Below are positions 9,485 through 19,668 of a stretch of 64,000 bases of DNA, in pieces. The notes below the pieces were generated by a model. That model did not search any database. It saw only the letters and a program-made list of their open reading frames with translations, and was not told the DNA's origin. Position numbers and translations under genes: made by a program. This DNA is from Daldinia sp. FL1419. Its lineage: Eukaryota > Ascomycota > Sordariomycetes > Xylariales > Hypoxylaceae. Each line of letters starts with the position of its first letter. Position 1 is the first letter of the stretch. The stretch covers positions 62,001-126,000 of the forward strand of contig MU623429.1 in NCBI GenBank assembly GCA_025201765.1. Reading direction: 5' to 3'.

Positions 9485-12400
9485 CTACGCAGATGCTTTC
9501 GCTCTTTTCCCTCTTTTAGCGCCTTTGCCCTTTTTCCTACCCACAGTTCTCTTAGCACCATTTCCATTTCCATTCGTCTCACCTTCATCGGCGTATTCGT
9601 CATCGTCGTCCTCAATCGTAACCGTATTCCCGGCTTTCCTCTTCCTCCGGCCAGGTGGTGGCGGTGGTGCAAGATTCCCGTCTTCTGCTTCTGCTCCCGC
9701 AGCGGCGGAGATACCATCAACCACAGCGTTTGCGCGCAGTTTATTAACGGCTTCGGCCATGCGCTTGCTTCCTTGAACTCTTTGTCTCGGTGCAAACGCT
9801 TCTCTCGCTCCGACACCCACTCCACCCTCGAAATACCTCGTAATATTGCTCTGCGTGCCTTCGGCTTCACGGCGGTTCATGTCCCTGATTACCGGAACCA
9901 GGACTTCATCTGTTCGTTCTTCGCTCCACCCAATTGTAGCCATTAAGAACTGTCGTAGGCCCGCGACATCGGGAACACCCCATTGGAATTGCTCCGGGTT
10001 ACTGTCGACTTCTGGGTGTAGGTAAGCATCGTAGACGGCCAGGTTAGGAAAGCCGGGAGGCAAAAAGAGTTTTGTGGCCTGGGATTTGCGGAATTTCCGA
10101 CGGAAAGTTGATGCTTGATCTGCTTCTTTTGGCCGATTATTCATCTGGACATCCTGCCACCATTCTCGAAACTTCGCGAGCCCGTCCTTACCGGGAAACT
10201 CGGAAAGGATCTCGACAGCGGTTACGGGACCGACACCCGGGAGACCCTCAGTATAATCGGAGCCGAGTAAATGGGCCAAGGATATTAGTTGTTCGCGAGA
10301 AAGTGATAGTTCCTTCTCGAGATCAGATCCAAGGTAGCACTCGACGAACTTGTTACCGTTGAACATGTTCTTATACACTCGCGTGCCACCGAATAAAAAG
10401 GTATCCGAATCATCCGTCACTATGCCATCAACCAAACCAAGTTTCACCAGCTCGGCACACTGAGCCTCTGCTTCCATCGGCGCAGTGATATAAGGAATCC
10501 CGAAGAATCGTAATAAAGCTTGACATTCAGTGATCATGATTTGGGTAACTTCATCTGCATCCCTTCGATCCTTCTTCTGTTGCGTTCGTAATGCCTTGAG
10601 CTCCCGCTCATAAGCTTCTTGGTTTTCCTTTTCAGACTTGTTATTCAGTTGGCTGGCAAATCGTGCATGCTCCTCAGCTTCTTCGGCCATCTGGGCAAGC
10701 AGCTCTTCTTCCTCGGGGTCGCTAAATTCATCATCGTCAAACTCGGCATCACCAAAAATCTCGTCGTGAATAGTTTCGGCTACGGGTTTTGATCTATCGG
10801 GTGACTCGGAAACTTCTAGCGCAGGGACGTCAACATCCTCAAAAATAGGTTCAGGAGATGCCGGCCGAGGAGGAACATCTTTGTCGGCGGGTTCTTCTGG
10901 GGGCTGTAAAATCTCAACTTCCTCGAAATCTGGCTCGGGAGAAGCTGATTTAGATGACGAGTTGGGATTAGGTACCGTGTCATCAATTGGCTTAATCTGG
11001 GGAGCAGATTGCTCTTGTACAGTGTCTGCGCGGCGCGAATTTTGGATTTCCTCGTTAGCAACCGGAGGGTTGACTCTTGTTAAAGTAGCAGGAGAAAGTC
11101 GTGGTATGCTTCTATCCTCTTCTGCTTGCACGGGACTATTCTGGCGTGGCAATGGGGGCGCTTCAATAATTTCAATATCGCTTTCATCATCCGAGGACTC
11201 AATTTCAATAATTGCGTCCTTGCGCCGCTGTCTTTCTTCTTCAAGTGCAGCTTCTCGATCTTGCTCGTTAATTTCATGCTCAATGGCTTGTCGCGCCTTT
11301 AGAGATTCTCGAATATCCGTTTCATCTTGCATCATCCATGGTGGTAGTGGGCGAGCTGTTTCGTTTTCTTGAGCCTTACTATTGTCGGCCACTTCATCAT
11401 CGCTATCCCGTACGAAGCCACCCGCGAGATCATCGGACCCTAGTTCATCTACCACCTCCTTCTGAGCTACTTTCGCAGGCGCTTTTTTCTCCTTGTTTGC
11501 AAATATGCTAGACTTCCAATCTAGTTTCTCAAACGGTAAAGGTCCGCCAAATGGGTTCTTCACGTTCGGAACTACTGGTGCAGGCTGAGGTTTAAGGACG
11601 GGCACTTTCTTTTTCCTTTTCGTGAGAGCAGCTCGTAAATCAACTTCGCTATCACTACTCTCATTACTATCCCGTCGTGTCGGCGCAGGTCTAGATATTG
11701 CCGCATTAGCTCTGTTGTTCACAATATGCGCGATCATATTTCCGCTTGTAGATGCGATCGGCGTTGGCCCTTCGGTGGCTTTTTGTGTCCACTCAGGAGC
11801 AGGAACATCTTCGAATTCTTCTTCTTCTTCTTCTTCCCCCGGTCCCGACGAGGATACTCCATGTTGGTTCCTCAAAGATAAGGCGATGGCTCGGTTAAGA
11901 TCCTCTTCTTCGTCGTTAATAAGAGCATCCTCTCCATTTTGAGTTTTGAAGAGATCATTAGCACGATCTCCAACGTTTCCCCCAACAAACAGGGACTCAT
12001 CTTCGTCGTCAGCGAAAACGTCTTCACTACTTTGTAACCTAGCTTCGTATATTTCCCGCCTTCGCACCTCAGCGTCATAAGCAGCTCTAACTTCCGGCTG
12101 AACTTTGGGTAACCGGTTTACGCCCTCAATAGGTACATCCTCGAAATCCTCGTCTTCCCACTCATCTTCGTCCTCTTCCTTCGTCTGGTACTGAAAATCC
12201 AGAGCGTCCACATCGATAGGCTTGTGTATTTCGCCACGATCCCTGTCTTTGCTAACAACACCGAGAGCCCATCCACCTTCGGCGCCTTCATTTTTGACCA
12301 GGATGTATTCACGGTCCTTCTCGCCTGCTATACGCGCATTTTTGGCTAGGGTAAGATCGGTTCCGGTCATTCCAGCTTCCTGCATAAGCCTTTGTGTCAA

Positions 12401-13252
12401 ATGATTTCTCTCCCGCACTCTCTCGATCTGGAACCGGGAAAATGCCATTCTGTCAGGAAACATGCCATCTAATTGTTCTTTGCTTAATCCCATCCTCAAT
12501 CGACTTCGTATTCTCGCGGCATTGAGGATATTATATCTATCAACAGCAGGTAAACTCTTGAAGAACTCGCCTTCAAAGTCAATCTTGCTAAAATCGTAGA
12601 CGTTGATATCCTCGCCACTGTTGAACTGTCTCGCGTACTCCTCCAGCTCTTCGATACTCATAATTCGAGGATCATCCGGTCGGCCCATGCCTTCGATGCT
12701 TCCGTTTATGTCCGGTAAGTGATAGGCATCTTGCTTGTAGAATTTTCTGCTCTTCTGTCGTTCGGCTTGATTCATCCCCAATTCATCCACATAAACCAAC
12801 TGATCCGCGTCGGGAAGCTCTTCAGTGGGTTCATCCACATCCGGTCTTCCCTGCTCTTCACGCTCCACTCTCTTCCGGTGCCTCTCACCCTCTTCCTCTG
12901 CTATCCGCTGCATCTGCACAGCCAGCAGCTTACCGGCCGTACGGACCGCATCCTCTCTTCGGCCCTCCCGTCTCCGCTTTCGGTTTGTGATAGTCTGGCG
13001 CTTTAATGCGGGGGCGCCGCCGTCAAATACGAAGACGGGTTGGATGCCAAACCATAAAAGCTTACATATTCGACGGAAGAAACCGACGACGTGAGAGTTA
13101 CGTAGGGCATTTCCTTCCTTGTCACGAACAGCCTTGAGGAACTGGTAAATCCAGATAGATGCATCGACGGCGAGACGTTTACGATTTAGGGTGGCGAGGT
13201 TAGTCGGGCGGGCACAAGGTTGCACCACGGTCCAGAGCCCGTTCACACCCAT
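9485..13252 (-). CDS. RAD2: DNA repair endonuclease RAD2 (XPG/ERCC5 family)
   Basis: Intronless, 1255 residues, the usual size for fungal Rad2. This structure-specific nuclease makes the 3' incision in nucleotide excision repair with TFIIH. The N region (residues 1 to about 95) starts MGVNGLWTVVQP and contains the metal-binding DASIWIYQFLKA and VFVFDGGAP segments. The I region (about 895-1030) carries APMEAEAQCAEL, GIVTDDSDTFLFG and the helix-hairpin-helix LPGVGPVTAVEIL. The long spacer between them is acidic and disordered, as in XPG, where it contacts TFIIH. Residues 1134-1141 read QSNITRYF, a good PCNA-interacting (PIP) box. The Lys/Arg-rich tail (RRKRKAG, GRKKGKGAKRGKR) should act as a nuclear localisation signal. 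It is divergent from NAA38 with about 0.5 kb between the starts. Confidence 0.96.
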   Translation of the reverse strand: MGVNGLWTVVQPCARPTNLATLNRKRLAVDASIWIYQFLKAVRDKEGNALRNSHVVGFFRRICKLLWFGIQPVFVFDGGAPALKRQTITNRKRRREGRREDAVRTAGKLLAVQMQRIAEEEGERHRKRVEREEQGRPDVDEPTEELPDADQLVYVDELGMNQAERQKSRKFYKQDAYHLPDINGSIEGMGRPDDPRIMSIEELEEYARQFNSGEDINVYDFSKIDFEGEFFKSLPAVDRYNILNAARIRSRLRMGLSKEQLDGMFPDRMAFSRFQIERVRERNHLTQRLMQEAGMTGTDLTLAKNARIAGEKDREYILVKNEGAEGGWALGVVSKDRDRGEIHKPIDVDALDFQYQTKEEDEDEWEDEDFEDVPIEGVNRLPKVQPEVRAAYDAEVRRREIYEARLQSSEDVFADDEDESLFVGGNVGDRANDLFKTQNGEDALINDEEEDLNRAIALSLRNQHGVSSSGPGEEEEEEEFEDVPAPEWTQKATEGPTPIASTSGNMIAHIVNNRANAAISRPAPTRRDSNESSDSEVDLRAALTKRKKKVPVLKPQPAPVVPNVKNPFGGPLPFEKLDWKSSIFANKEKKAPAKVAQKEVVDELGSDDLAGGFVRDSDDEVADNSKAQENETARPLPPWMMQDETDIRESLKARQAIEHEINEQDREAALEEERQRRKDAIIEIESSDDESDIEIIEAPPLPRQNSPVQAEEDRSIPRLSPATLTRVNPPVANEEIQNSRRADTVQEQSAPQIKPIDDTVPNPNSSSKSASPEPDFEEVEILQPPEEPADKDVPPRPASPEPIFEDVDVPALEVSESPDRSKPVAETIHDEIFGDAEFDDDEFSDPEEEELLAQMAEEAEEHARFASQLNNKSEKENQEAYERELKALRTQQKKDRRDADEVTQIMITECQALLRFFGIPYITAPMEAEAQCAELVKLGLVDGIVTDDSDTFLFGGTRVYKNMFNGNKFVECYLGSDLEKELSLSREQLISLAHLLGSDYTEGLPGVGPVTAVEILSEFPGKDGLAKFREWWQDVQMNNRPKEADQASTFRRKFRKSQATKLFLPPGFPNLAVYDAYLHPEVDSNPEQFQWGVPDVAGLRQFLMATIGWSEERTDEVLVPVIRDMNRREAEGTQSNITRYFEGGVGVGAREAFAPRQRVQGSKRMAEAVNKLRANAVVDGISAAAGAEAEDGNLAPPPPPGRRKRKAGNTVTIEDDDDEYADEGETNGNGNGAKRTVGRKKGKGAKRGKRAKASA

Positions 13253-13778
13253 GTTGGTGTGAAACTCACAAGATCAAATGAATATGGGATGGGTTATTTG
13301 ACGCTATAGGATTGAAGCGAAACCTTCATATATAATGAGGTTGTGGTGGCATGGTTATTGGTGCCCATCTAGCCGTGGCAGATTGGGTTCAAATTAGATA
13401 ATATGAGAGCTTGTTGTTGTTGTTGTTGCCTAGAAGTGGTACTAGAAAAAGATAAATGATGATGATGACGATGACTCGACGCCGCACCGCGACAATGATC
13501 GCGTCTGGAACTCCAATTACAGGGGGTCCCTGTTAGTTTCAAAGTGGCGGCAGCTGCAAGTTACAGGGGTTTAACTTATCGCAAGTGCAGCTCGCTATCG
13601 ATAAGCCCTATACATCCTGCCCCTCTTCGCAGCTCTTCCCTTTTTAACACTCGCTTCAATTCATAAGTCGCATTACTTTAACGGACAGTTGGATGAGAAG
13701 CCGAACAATAGTACTCAACACAATATCTCCTTAAAACATCCCCCGACTATTTGTTTGGGGCCCATATCACATAAGAGC
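13253..13778. promoter_or_regulatory. Divergent promoter region RAD2/NAA38
   Basis: A 526-base spacer between two outward-facing starts must contain both promoters. It holds TTG and GAT trinucleotide runs (13415-13428, 13457-13473) and two TATCGATAAGC-like words (13579, 13598) related to ATCGATA motifs. No specific factor site is assigned. Confidence 0.6.
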
Positions 13779-14217
13779 ATGGAAAACGACATGGAACCGG
13801 CAGAAGCCGAAGAGTTCCTCAAGTCGCTAATCAACAAGAACTTGCGTATTTACACCACGGACGGGCGCATTTTTATAGGAACATTCAAGTGCACCGATAC
13901 GGTCCGTCGTCCTCCCTCCCACGGTGGCACCTGAATTATACCATGTCGTACTAACACAACTATGTTCTTAGCACAGCAACATCGTCCTATCGCTGACCTA
14001 CGAATACCGCGAACCGTCGCAGCAAAAGCGAGCCGAAGCCGAAGCATCGGGCTCCGCGTCTGGCGCGGACAAGATCACCATGGATATGTCGTCGCGGTAC
14101 CTGGGCCTGGTCGTCGTTCCCGGAGAACACATCGCCAAGATGGAGGTTGAGGAATTTACGAGCCAGATCAAGAGTCGATCGATATTCGAGCGAAAGGATA
14201 TATACGGCGGCCGGTGA
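13779..14217 (+). CDS. NAA38: LSm-domain protein, NatC auxiliary subunit
   Basis: Two exons, 13779-13901 and 13972-14217, give 122 residues. The intron has donor GTCCGT, a perfect TACTAAC branch point and acceptor TTAG. The small LSm fold shows LINKNLRIYTTDGRIFIGTFKCTD (Sm1) and, in exon 2, SNIVLSLTYEYRE and RYLGLVVVPGEHIAKMEVEE (Sm2). The RYLGLVVVPGEHI pattern matches Naa38/Mak31/LSMD1 rather than spliceosomal LSm proteins. Naa38 is the small subunit of the NatC N-terminal acetyltransferase, which works with Naa30 and Naa35 on nascent chains at the ribosome. The start could also be the in-frame ATG at 13791. The 41-residue insertion rich in Glu/Ala/Ser between Sm1 and Sm2 is usual for this family. 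Confidence 0.88.
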
Positions 14218-15632
14218 TATGGGGGTTACGAGGAACAGAAATTTGAATATGTTGCGGAGACACGCCCGTCTAATACCGGACCTACAGAAGAGAGCAACGG
14301 GATGAAAAGTTAGTCTTCAGGAAAGGACGGATACACCGGGGCCAACTAGTCTGGGTTTAGACGATAATTGGGAGCAGTGTTGTACAGAGATACCCGACGG
14401 TATGGTTAATGATGGGTTGGTGTTGCGGCGCATCCGAGGGTTTGGGTTATAATGTAGGCGAAGGTGCTATTTGCAAACTGTTGACGACGCTCCATGCTAT
14501 CTTAGATCAAGACAGACGTGGATAGTTGCCTTGGTCTAACGCGTCAGTGGTTCATACGGTATGATTTTACATAGACAGTTCCCTTGAAGGGTAGAATGGT
14601 TAGAGAGGTATGGTACCGTTCCATACTAGAATGATTATGAACCAGCGCAGACTGGCCTAAAAATAGTATCTATTTGGTATAGTCTTGTCTGTGACGGGCC
14701 TATAAAAGCAATTTATTGTTTGCCTTTGCATGAATATATTGTATTAGTTAGCTTGCCCCTATTCCCAACTACTCACATGATTCAAGGAAGATCGTATTGC
14801 TCTTGATTTTATAGCTACCTAGGTACATAGTAGGTACCTAAGAGCCTAAGGTGCCTACGCTATATTTGAACTAGCGTCCGACGGCAGCCAATAATTATCG
14901 CGGGAAGAAACAAATGCAGTATCTTACATAAAACACACATTGTTGTATTGTAGGATTCTTTCGTAGAATATTATGCTACAGTTCACACGAAGCTATTAGA
15001 CTTGCATAGATACCTAGATTCTAGAATATCCTAACCCGATTATTCCGGATAGGATGCACCTGACCAATTCTAAACTAATGCTCTTTCAAAAGTCCAACGA
15101 TATTCCTCATCAAGTACCGAGAAAGTGTATGCGGTTTATTATTCAACTGTGTGAAGTATTACCAAGGACTTATTAACCTAGACTAGTAGCAATCGTATGC
15201 GACCAAGGTGGGGTTAACTAGAATCGAACTTCAAAGGTACCTAGGTGGCCGAGTATTACTAGGCAGGTAGGCTACCTAGGGTGTAGGGGAAATGAGGGGC
15301 ATGAATTTCGGTATTAGAGGCGTTTTTTGTATACTAAAACCGATCCTTGGGGGTGCTTTATCAGTGAAGCCTCTCGGAGATGGTGCACTGCCGTTACGCA
15401 TAACACCCGTGGACGTCTCAACTACCTAGTTTCAAGCTCCACAAGGTTTACCGGTTTTACAGAGTAATCTTATATTCGGCGCGTTACTAGAAACAACTTA
15501 CCCCGTCGCCGGTGTCTTGATATAACTGAAAGAACATTGCCAGTGATTTAAAGCTAAATCGACTCAACGCCACTTACATCTCTAGACTCTAGTTGGCGTC
15601 TCTAGCAGGTCATACATCGAGTCCCCGCAAAC
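14218..15632. other. Intergenic, no gene seen
   Basis: A 1.4 kb spacer between co-directional genes. Palindromic CCTAGGTA/GGTACCTA words cluster at 14815-14850 and 15237-15285. No open frame with family features and no RNA gene are seen. Confidence 0.6.
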
Positions 15633-17107
15633 ATGTCGACATACACGGTACCCTTCATCATTGGCGGCGAGGAGCGTCTAGTCGAAAATACCTTCGATGT
15701 GACATCACCTGACACTGGAAAGGTCTTGCATAAATGTGGTATAGCGACAGAGACTGAATCGCTCTCTGCCGTCGAGGCTGCTGTAGCTGCTGGCCGGCAA
15801 TGGGGAATCTCGTCCGCAGCCGAGCGCCGGAATATTTTTCTCAGAGCTGCAGAAATTATGGCTAGAAGAAGGGAGGAACTAGCCACGTATATGATCGACG
15901 AGGTTGGCGCAGCGCCCAGCTGGGCCGAGTTCAATATTAATACCACCATTGAGATGCTCAAAGACGTAGCAGGACGGGTGGTCGCCATAGAAGGCAGCAT
16001 TCCCTTTTGCCAGTCGGATATTACAGCTCTACTGGTAAAGGAACCCTACGGTGTTGTATTGGCAATTGCGCCTTGGTAAGTCCCCCCAAAACCGACCGAT
16101 AGAACATAGGCTCATCGCTGCGAAGGAATGCGCCGTACATCCTAGGTACCCGATCGGTGCTCTTCCCGATTGCGGCGGGTTGTACAGTTGTGTTCAAGGG
16201 ATCCGAGATGTCGCCACGTACCCATCGTGCTGTCTTGTCCGTCCTCGAAGAAGCCGGCCTACCTAAAGGAGTAGTGAACTACATAATAACGGACTTGGCC
16301 CACGCACCATCCGTTACGGAGACTCTCATCTCAAACCCACATATCAAAAAGATCAACTTCACCGGAAGCACGGCGGTGGGGAAGATCATCGCAAAGATAG
16401 CGGGTCAGAACCTAAAGCCCGTCGTCCTAGAACTTGGCGGCAAGGCGCCGGCTATCGTGTGGGAAGATGCGGATTTGGACCTTGCCGCAGAGCAATGCAC
16501 CTTTGGAGCATTCTTCTTCTCCGGGCAAGTCTGCATGAGTACGGAGAGAATAATCGTGCACAAGAAGATTAGCGAAGCATTCAAAGAGAAGCTTATCGCA
16601 TTTATCGAGAACGCATTCCCCTCCAAGGGCGACGCTTTAGTCTTGGTCAACTCGAAGGGTGTCGATAAGAACAAGAGCCTCTTGAAAGATGCCATTAGCA
16701 AGGGCGCCGTTCTCCTCAGCGGAGATGTGGACGCCGCAGAAACCTCCAAGACGAGGTTGAGACCGATAGTTGCTAGCAAAGTGACGCCCGGCATGGACCT
16801 CTACAAACAGGAATCGTTTGGGCCGACAGTAAGTCTTTTTGAGGTTGAGACAGAGGAAGAGGCGCTACGAATAGCCAACGACACAGAATATGGTCTCGCA
16901 TCCGCTGTCTTCACCGAGAACCTCAAGACTGGCCTGCGATTTGCTCGAGGAATAGAGACTGGCGCGGTTCATATCAACAATATGACCATTCATGACGAGG
17001 CGGCACTACCTCACGGAGGATCCAAGGAAAGCGGATATGGAAAATTCAACGCCTTGACTGGGGTGGAAGAATGGGTTCGAACGAAGACTATTACCTGGAG
17101 AAATTAA
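15633..17107 (+). CDS. NAD(P)-dependent aldehyde dehydrogenase (aromatic-aldehyde type)
   Basis: Exons 15633-16075 and 16126-17107 give 474 residues. The 50-base intron (GTAAGT donor) interrupts the codon for Trp in the APWNAP motif, and splicing restores it. It oxidises an aldehyde to the acid. Visible residues are the substrate/cofactor loop VVFKGSE, the FTGSTAVGK Rossmann turn, general base Glu250 in LELGGKAP and catalytic Cys284 in FFFSGQVCMSTER. The GQVCMSTER form and the overall length are typical of fungal enzymes annotated as vanillin or salicylaldehyde dehydrogenases; the real substrate is unknown. No targeting signal is evident, so it is probably cytosolic. It is distinct from the SSADH 10 kb upstream, which carries GQTCVC. 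Confidence 0.9.
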
Positions 17108-17515
17108 AGGCTTTATGGGTGTATTGTAGCAATAATGGGAATACACATAAGGACCGAAAGATAGTGTGTCAGTATTCGAATACTCTAAGCAAATAAATAA
17201 TGTTGTAAGGGAGAAATCGTCTAACACGCAATAAAGAAGACCAACATCGTACTATAAAAATATACTTAGGTACTTTGACCGTAACCCAAGGCTCCACCAG
17301 GTATTTAGGTATTAGTTGGCCTAAGCTCCATTGAGCTACACGTACAATAGGTACCTAGTTACAGAAAAGTATTAAAGTACTTCATGTAACCGACGGAAGC
17401 TCCCACGGGCGCAATCGAAACGTCATCAAGAGTTTTTACCGAAACCTCAAGGCGCTGCATAACTAGTGCTACTTCTTTACAACCATCAAATAAAGTAGGA
17501 AACACAGCAATCATC
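17108..17515. other. Intergenic, no gene seen
   Basis: Spacer between co-directional genes with several TAGGTAC/ACCTAG words at 17264-17360. It is presumed to hold the ALDH 3' UTR and the promoter of the next gene. Confidence 0.55.
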
Positions 17516-18154
17516 ATGGGAGCAAAAGCATCGAAACCCGCCCAATCGGCGACACGCAAATTCCCCGCGAGGGCACCCGGCAGCTCCGTTCCTCCACCCC
17601 ACGCTCGTCCACGACCAGCAGCGCAACGGGGCCCGGAGCCGCGGGCGTCGTTTACAAAGGACGACGGTAAGTAATACACATTCGCCTACCTACCTACCTA
17701 CCTACTTCTCCCGAAAACCTAGCTAACTTTACTCCCAGCAATCAAAGCAGATAGCATAGACCCAGACCCCAACCCCTTCACAAACGCCGCCTTCTCGCAA
17801 CGCCTAAAACAGATGGGCGTCGCAACACCTAACCCAACGCTCTCGAACTCGTCCACAGCGTCCCCGTATCCTGGGGCCCCGGACCAAGGGCCCCAAAGCC
17901 ACATGTATCCCTCGCCGGCGCAGAACCAGACGTTAAGCGCGCTAGAAGCACGACGGCGACTACAGGAACGGGCTACGCTGGAGTTTGAGAATATGCGCGA
18001 TGGGCGGGAGTTCCTGGACGTAGGGACGTTGAAACAAGCGCTGGTGTTGCGCGCGCGGGGCTCGCCGAGTAAGGATATCGAGAGGATATTGCGGCTCAAG
18101 AGTGGTGTGGTGGAGAGGTTGGGGCCCAAGGGGGTTACGCTGCCCTTGACGTAG
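17516..18154 (+). CDS. Conserved small fungal protein with MGAKAS N-terminus and HTH-like C-terminus
   Basis: Exons 17516-17666 and 17739-18154 give 188 residues. The intron has a GTAAGT donor, a GCTAAC branch point and a (TACC)n run. The start MGAKASKPAQ fits the N-myristoylation consensus (Gly2, Ser6) after Met removal, followed by basic residues, which suggests membrane attachment. Residues 20-115 are Pro/Ser/Arg rich and probably disordered, apart from a conserved-looking KDDAIKADSIDPD at the exon junction. The C-terminal 60 residues form helices with LDVGTLKQALVLRARGSPSKDIERILRLKSG, a pattern like a small helix-turn-helix. I believe relatives exist widely in Pezizomycotina as uncharacterised proteins, but I cannot assign a function. 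It is convergent with the SDR gene. Confidence 0.75.
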
Positions 18155-18533
18155 GGGTGTGAACACGAGTGCGGAAATAATACCTAGTAAAATTCAAGAA
18201 AAAAAGCAAAAAGGGTAAATGGTCAAATTCATTGCACGGCGGTTATAGTAAGGACACGATAGATGGGTTATTTTGGTGTATATTATGCCTGGGGTATGTA
18301 AAAAAGCGCCGTCTATCGCATCGTATCGCCTTGTACACCCGATAATACACATGCCGCTTCGTTATTCATCAAGCTGCGCCGCGGGAGGGGGGTTATCGCT
18401 CGTCCCGGCAGACGGACATCTTGGGCAATCTAGATACAGATGGTATATAATCCTTCATATATCCCAGCGCCTAGCCGAGCCAGTATCCTCTACTCTACCC
18501 TGCCCTATTCTACTCCTATCTCCTTCTTCTCCC
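18155..18533. other. Convergent 3' intergenic region
   Basis: A 379-base spacer holding the 3' ends of the MGAKAS gene (+) and SDR gene (-). A T/C-rich stretch at 18500-18535 lies next to the SDR stop. No RNA gene is seen. Confidence 0.55.
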
Positions 18534-19668
18534 TTACCAAGCCGCGTGTCCGCCGTCGATACGCAGGTCCGCGCCGGTCATGAAGCGGCTGGCGTCGCTG
18601 AGCAGGAAAACGGCGGCGCCGCGGTAGTCCTCGGGCTTGCTGAGCTTGTTGAGCATGTTCTGCTTGGGCCACTCGACGGCGCGGTCGGGGAACTTCTCGA
18701 ACAGCTTCTGCACCATCTCGGTTACGATGTAGCCCGGCGAGATCGTGTTCACCCGGATGTTCTTCACGCCCCATTCCATGGCGAGGTTGCGGGCGAGTTG
18801 GAGCACGGCAGCCTTGGAGGCATTGTAGACACTGGGAGTGGGGGTTAATGAGGTGTCGATTATGTGGATGGATGTTTGGAAGAGGGTGCTTACGGGCAGA
18901 TCAATCCGCGGTTGGCGATGGTACCACTCATACTAGCGATCAGAACGATGCTGCCGGGCGTGTCGTTCTGGTACATGTGCTTCGCCACGGCCTGGGCTGT
19001 CATGAGTGCGCCAGTAACGTTGACGCCCAACATGCGGTTGGAGTCCTCAGCAGTGTAATCTAAAGCGGGTGTCTCCTGCTGGATACCAGCAGCCGCGATC
19101 AAACCGTCGATGTGTCCATCCTTGGCGACGATGTCGGCGGTTATCTTGTGTAGCTTGTCGGGGTTCTCTAGAACGTCGACTTGGTGGTAGCTTAGCGAGG
19201 TGCCAAGCTCCTCCTTAGCTCGGCGGGCGACCTTTTCGAAAGACGAGCCAGCGCCGGGTATAGGTTTTCTGTCGAAGACATGTACTGTTTTCCATTACAG
19301 TTAGCTTCTTTCTCCGTCGAAATGAGTGTTTTATTTCTCGTACCTTTAGCTCCCGCTTCTAGGAGGGCTTCAGTTTGTACGAGACCGAGACCTTGTGCAC
19401 CACCAGAGACGACAATGACCTTGTCCTTCAGGCTGAACTCGGGTAATATTCCCGGAGGGGTGCTCTGGGTTAGGTCGACCTTGGTAGCACTGGCCGCAGT
19501 GTTGTGGAAGGACCGCCGCGTAGGCTCCTGACGAACAGGCAACCTGCATGCTGCTGTTGGTGCTACTCTGGCTGTGATGCTGCATGCCGGTGTTACACGC
19601 GGTGTAGCACGGGCAAGTCTTCCCACGGAGGGGGCAGCTCGAGATATTCTGGGGGCTAGGTTCGACAT
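18534..19668 (-). CDS. Short-chain dehydrogenase/reductase with mitochondrial-like leader
   Basis: Three exons, 19668-19344, 19284-18894 and 18831-18534, give 337 residues. Intron 1 has a GCTAAC branch point, and the joins restore VHVFDRKP and RGLICPVYNASK. It is a classical SDR: glycine motif SGGAQGLG (residues 88-95), AAAGIQ in place of NNAG, catalytic Ser in IASMSG, and Tyr241/Lys245 in YNASK, then the SPGYI segment and a C-terminal MTGADLRIDGGHAAW. The C-terminal DGG motif and overall pattern resemble fungal polyol/ketose reductases (arabinitol, xylitol, sorbose or mannitol types). The first 60 residues are rich in Arg, Ala, Thr and Pro with almost no acids, ending RRSFHNTAAS, a good mitochondrial presequence. 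Substrate specificity is inferred only. Confidence 0.88.

Noticed and set aside
3764..17107. A metabolic gene cluster built on the two aldehyde dehydrogenases
   Set aside because: They are separated by housekeeping genes (RRF1, RAD2, NAA38), and no cluster-type backbone enzyme or transporter is present.
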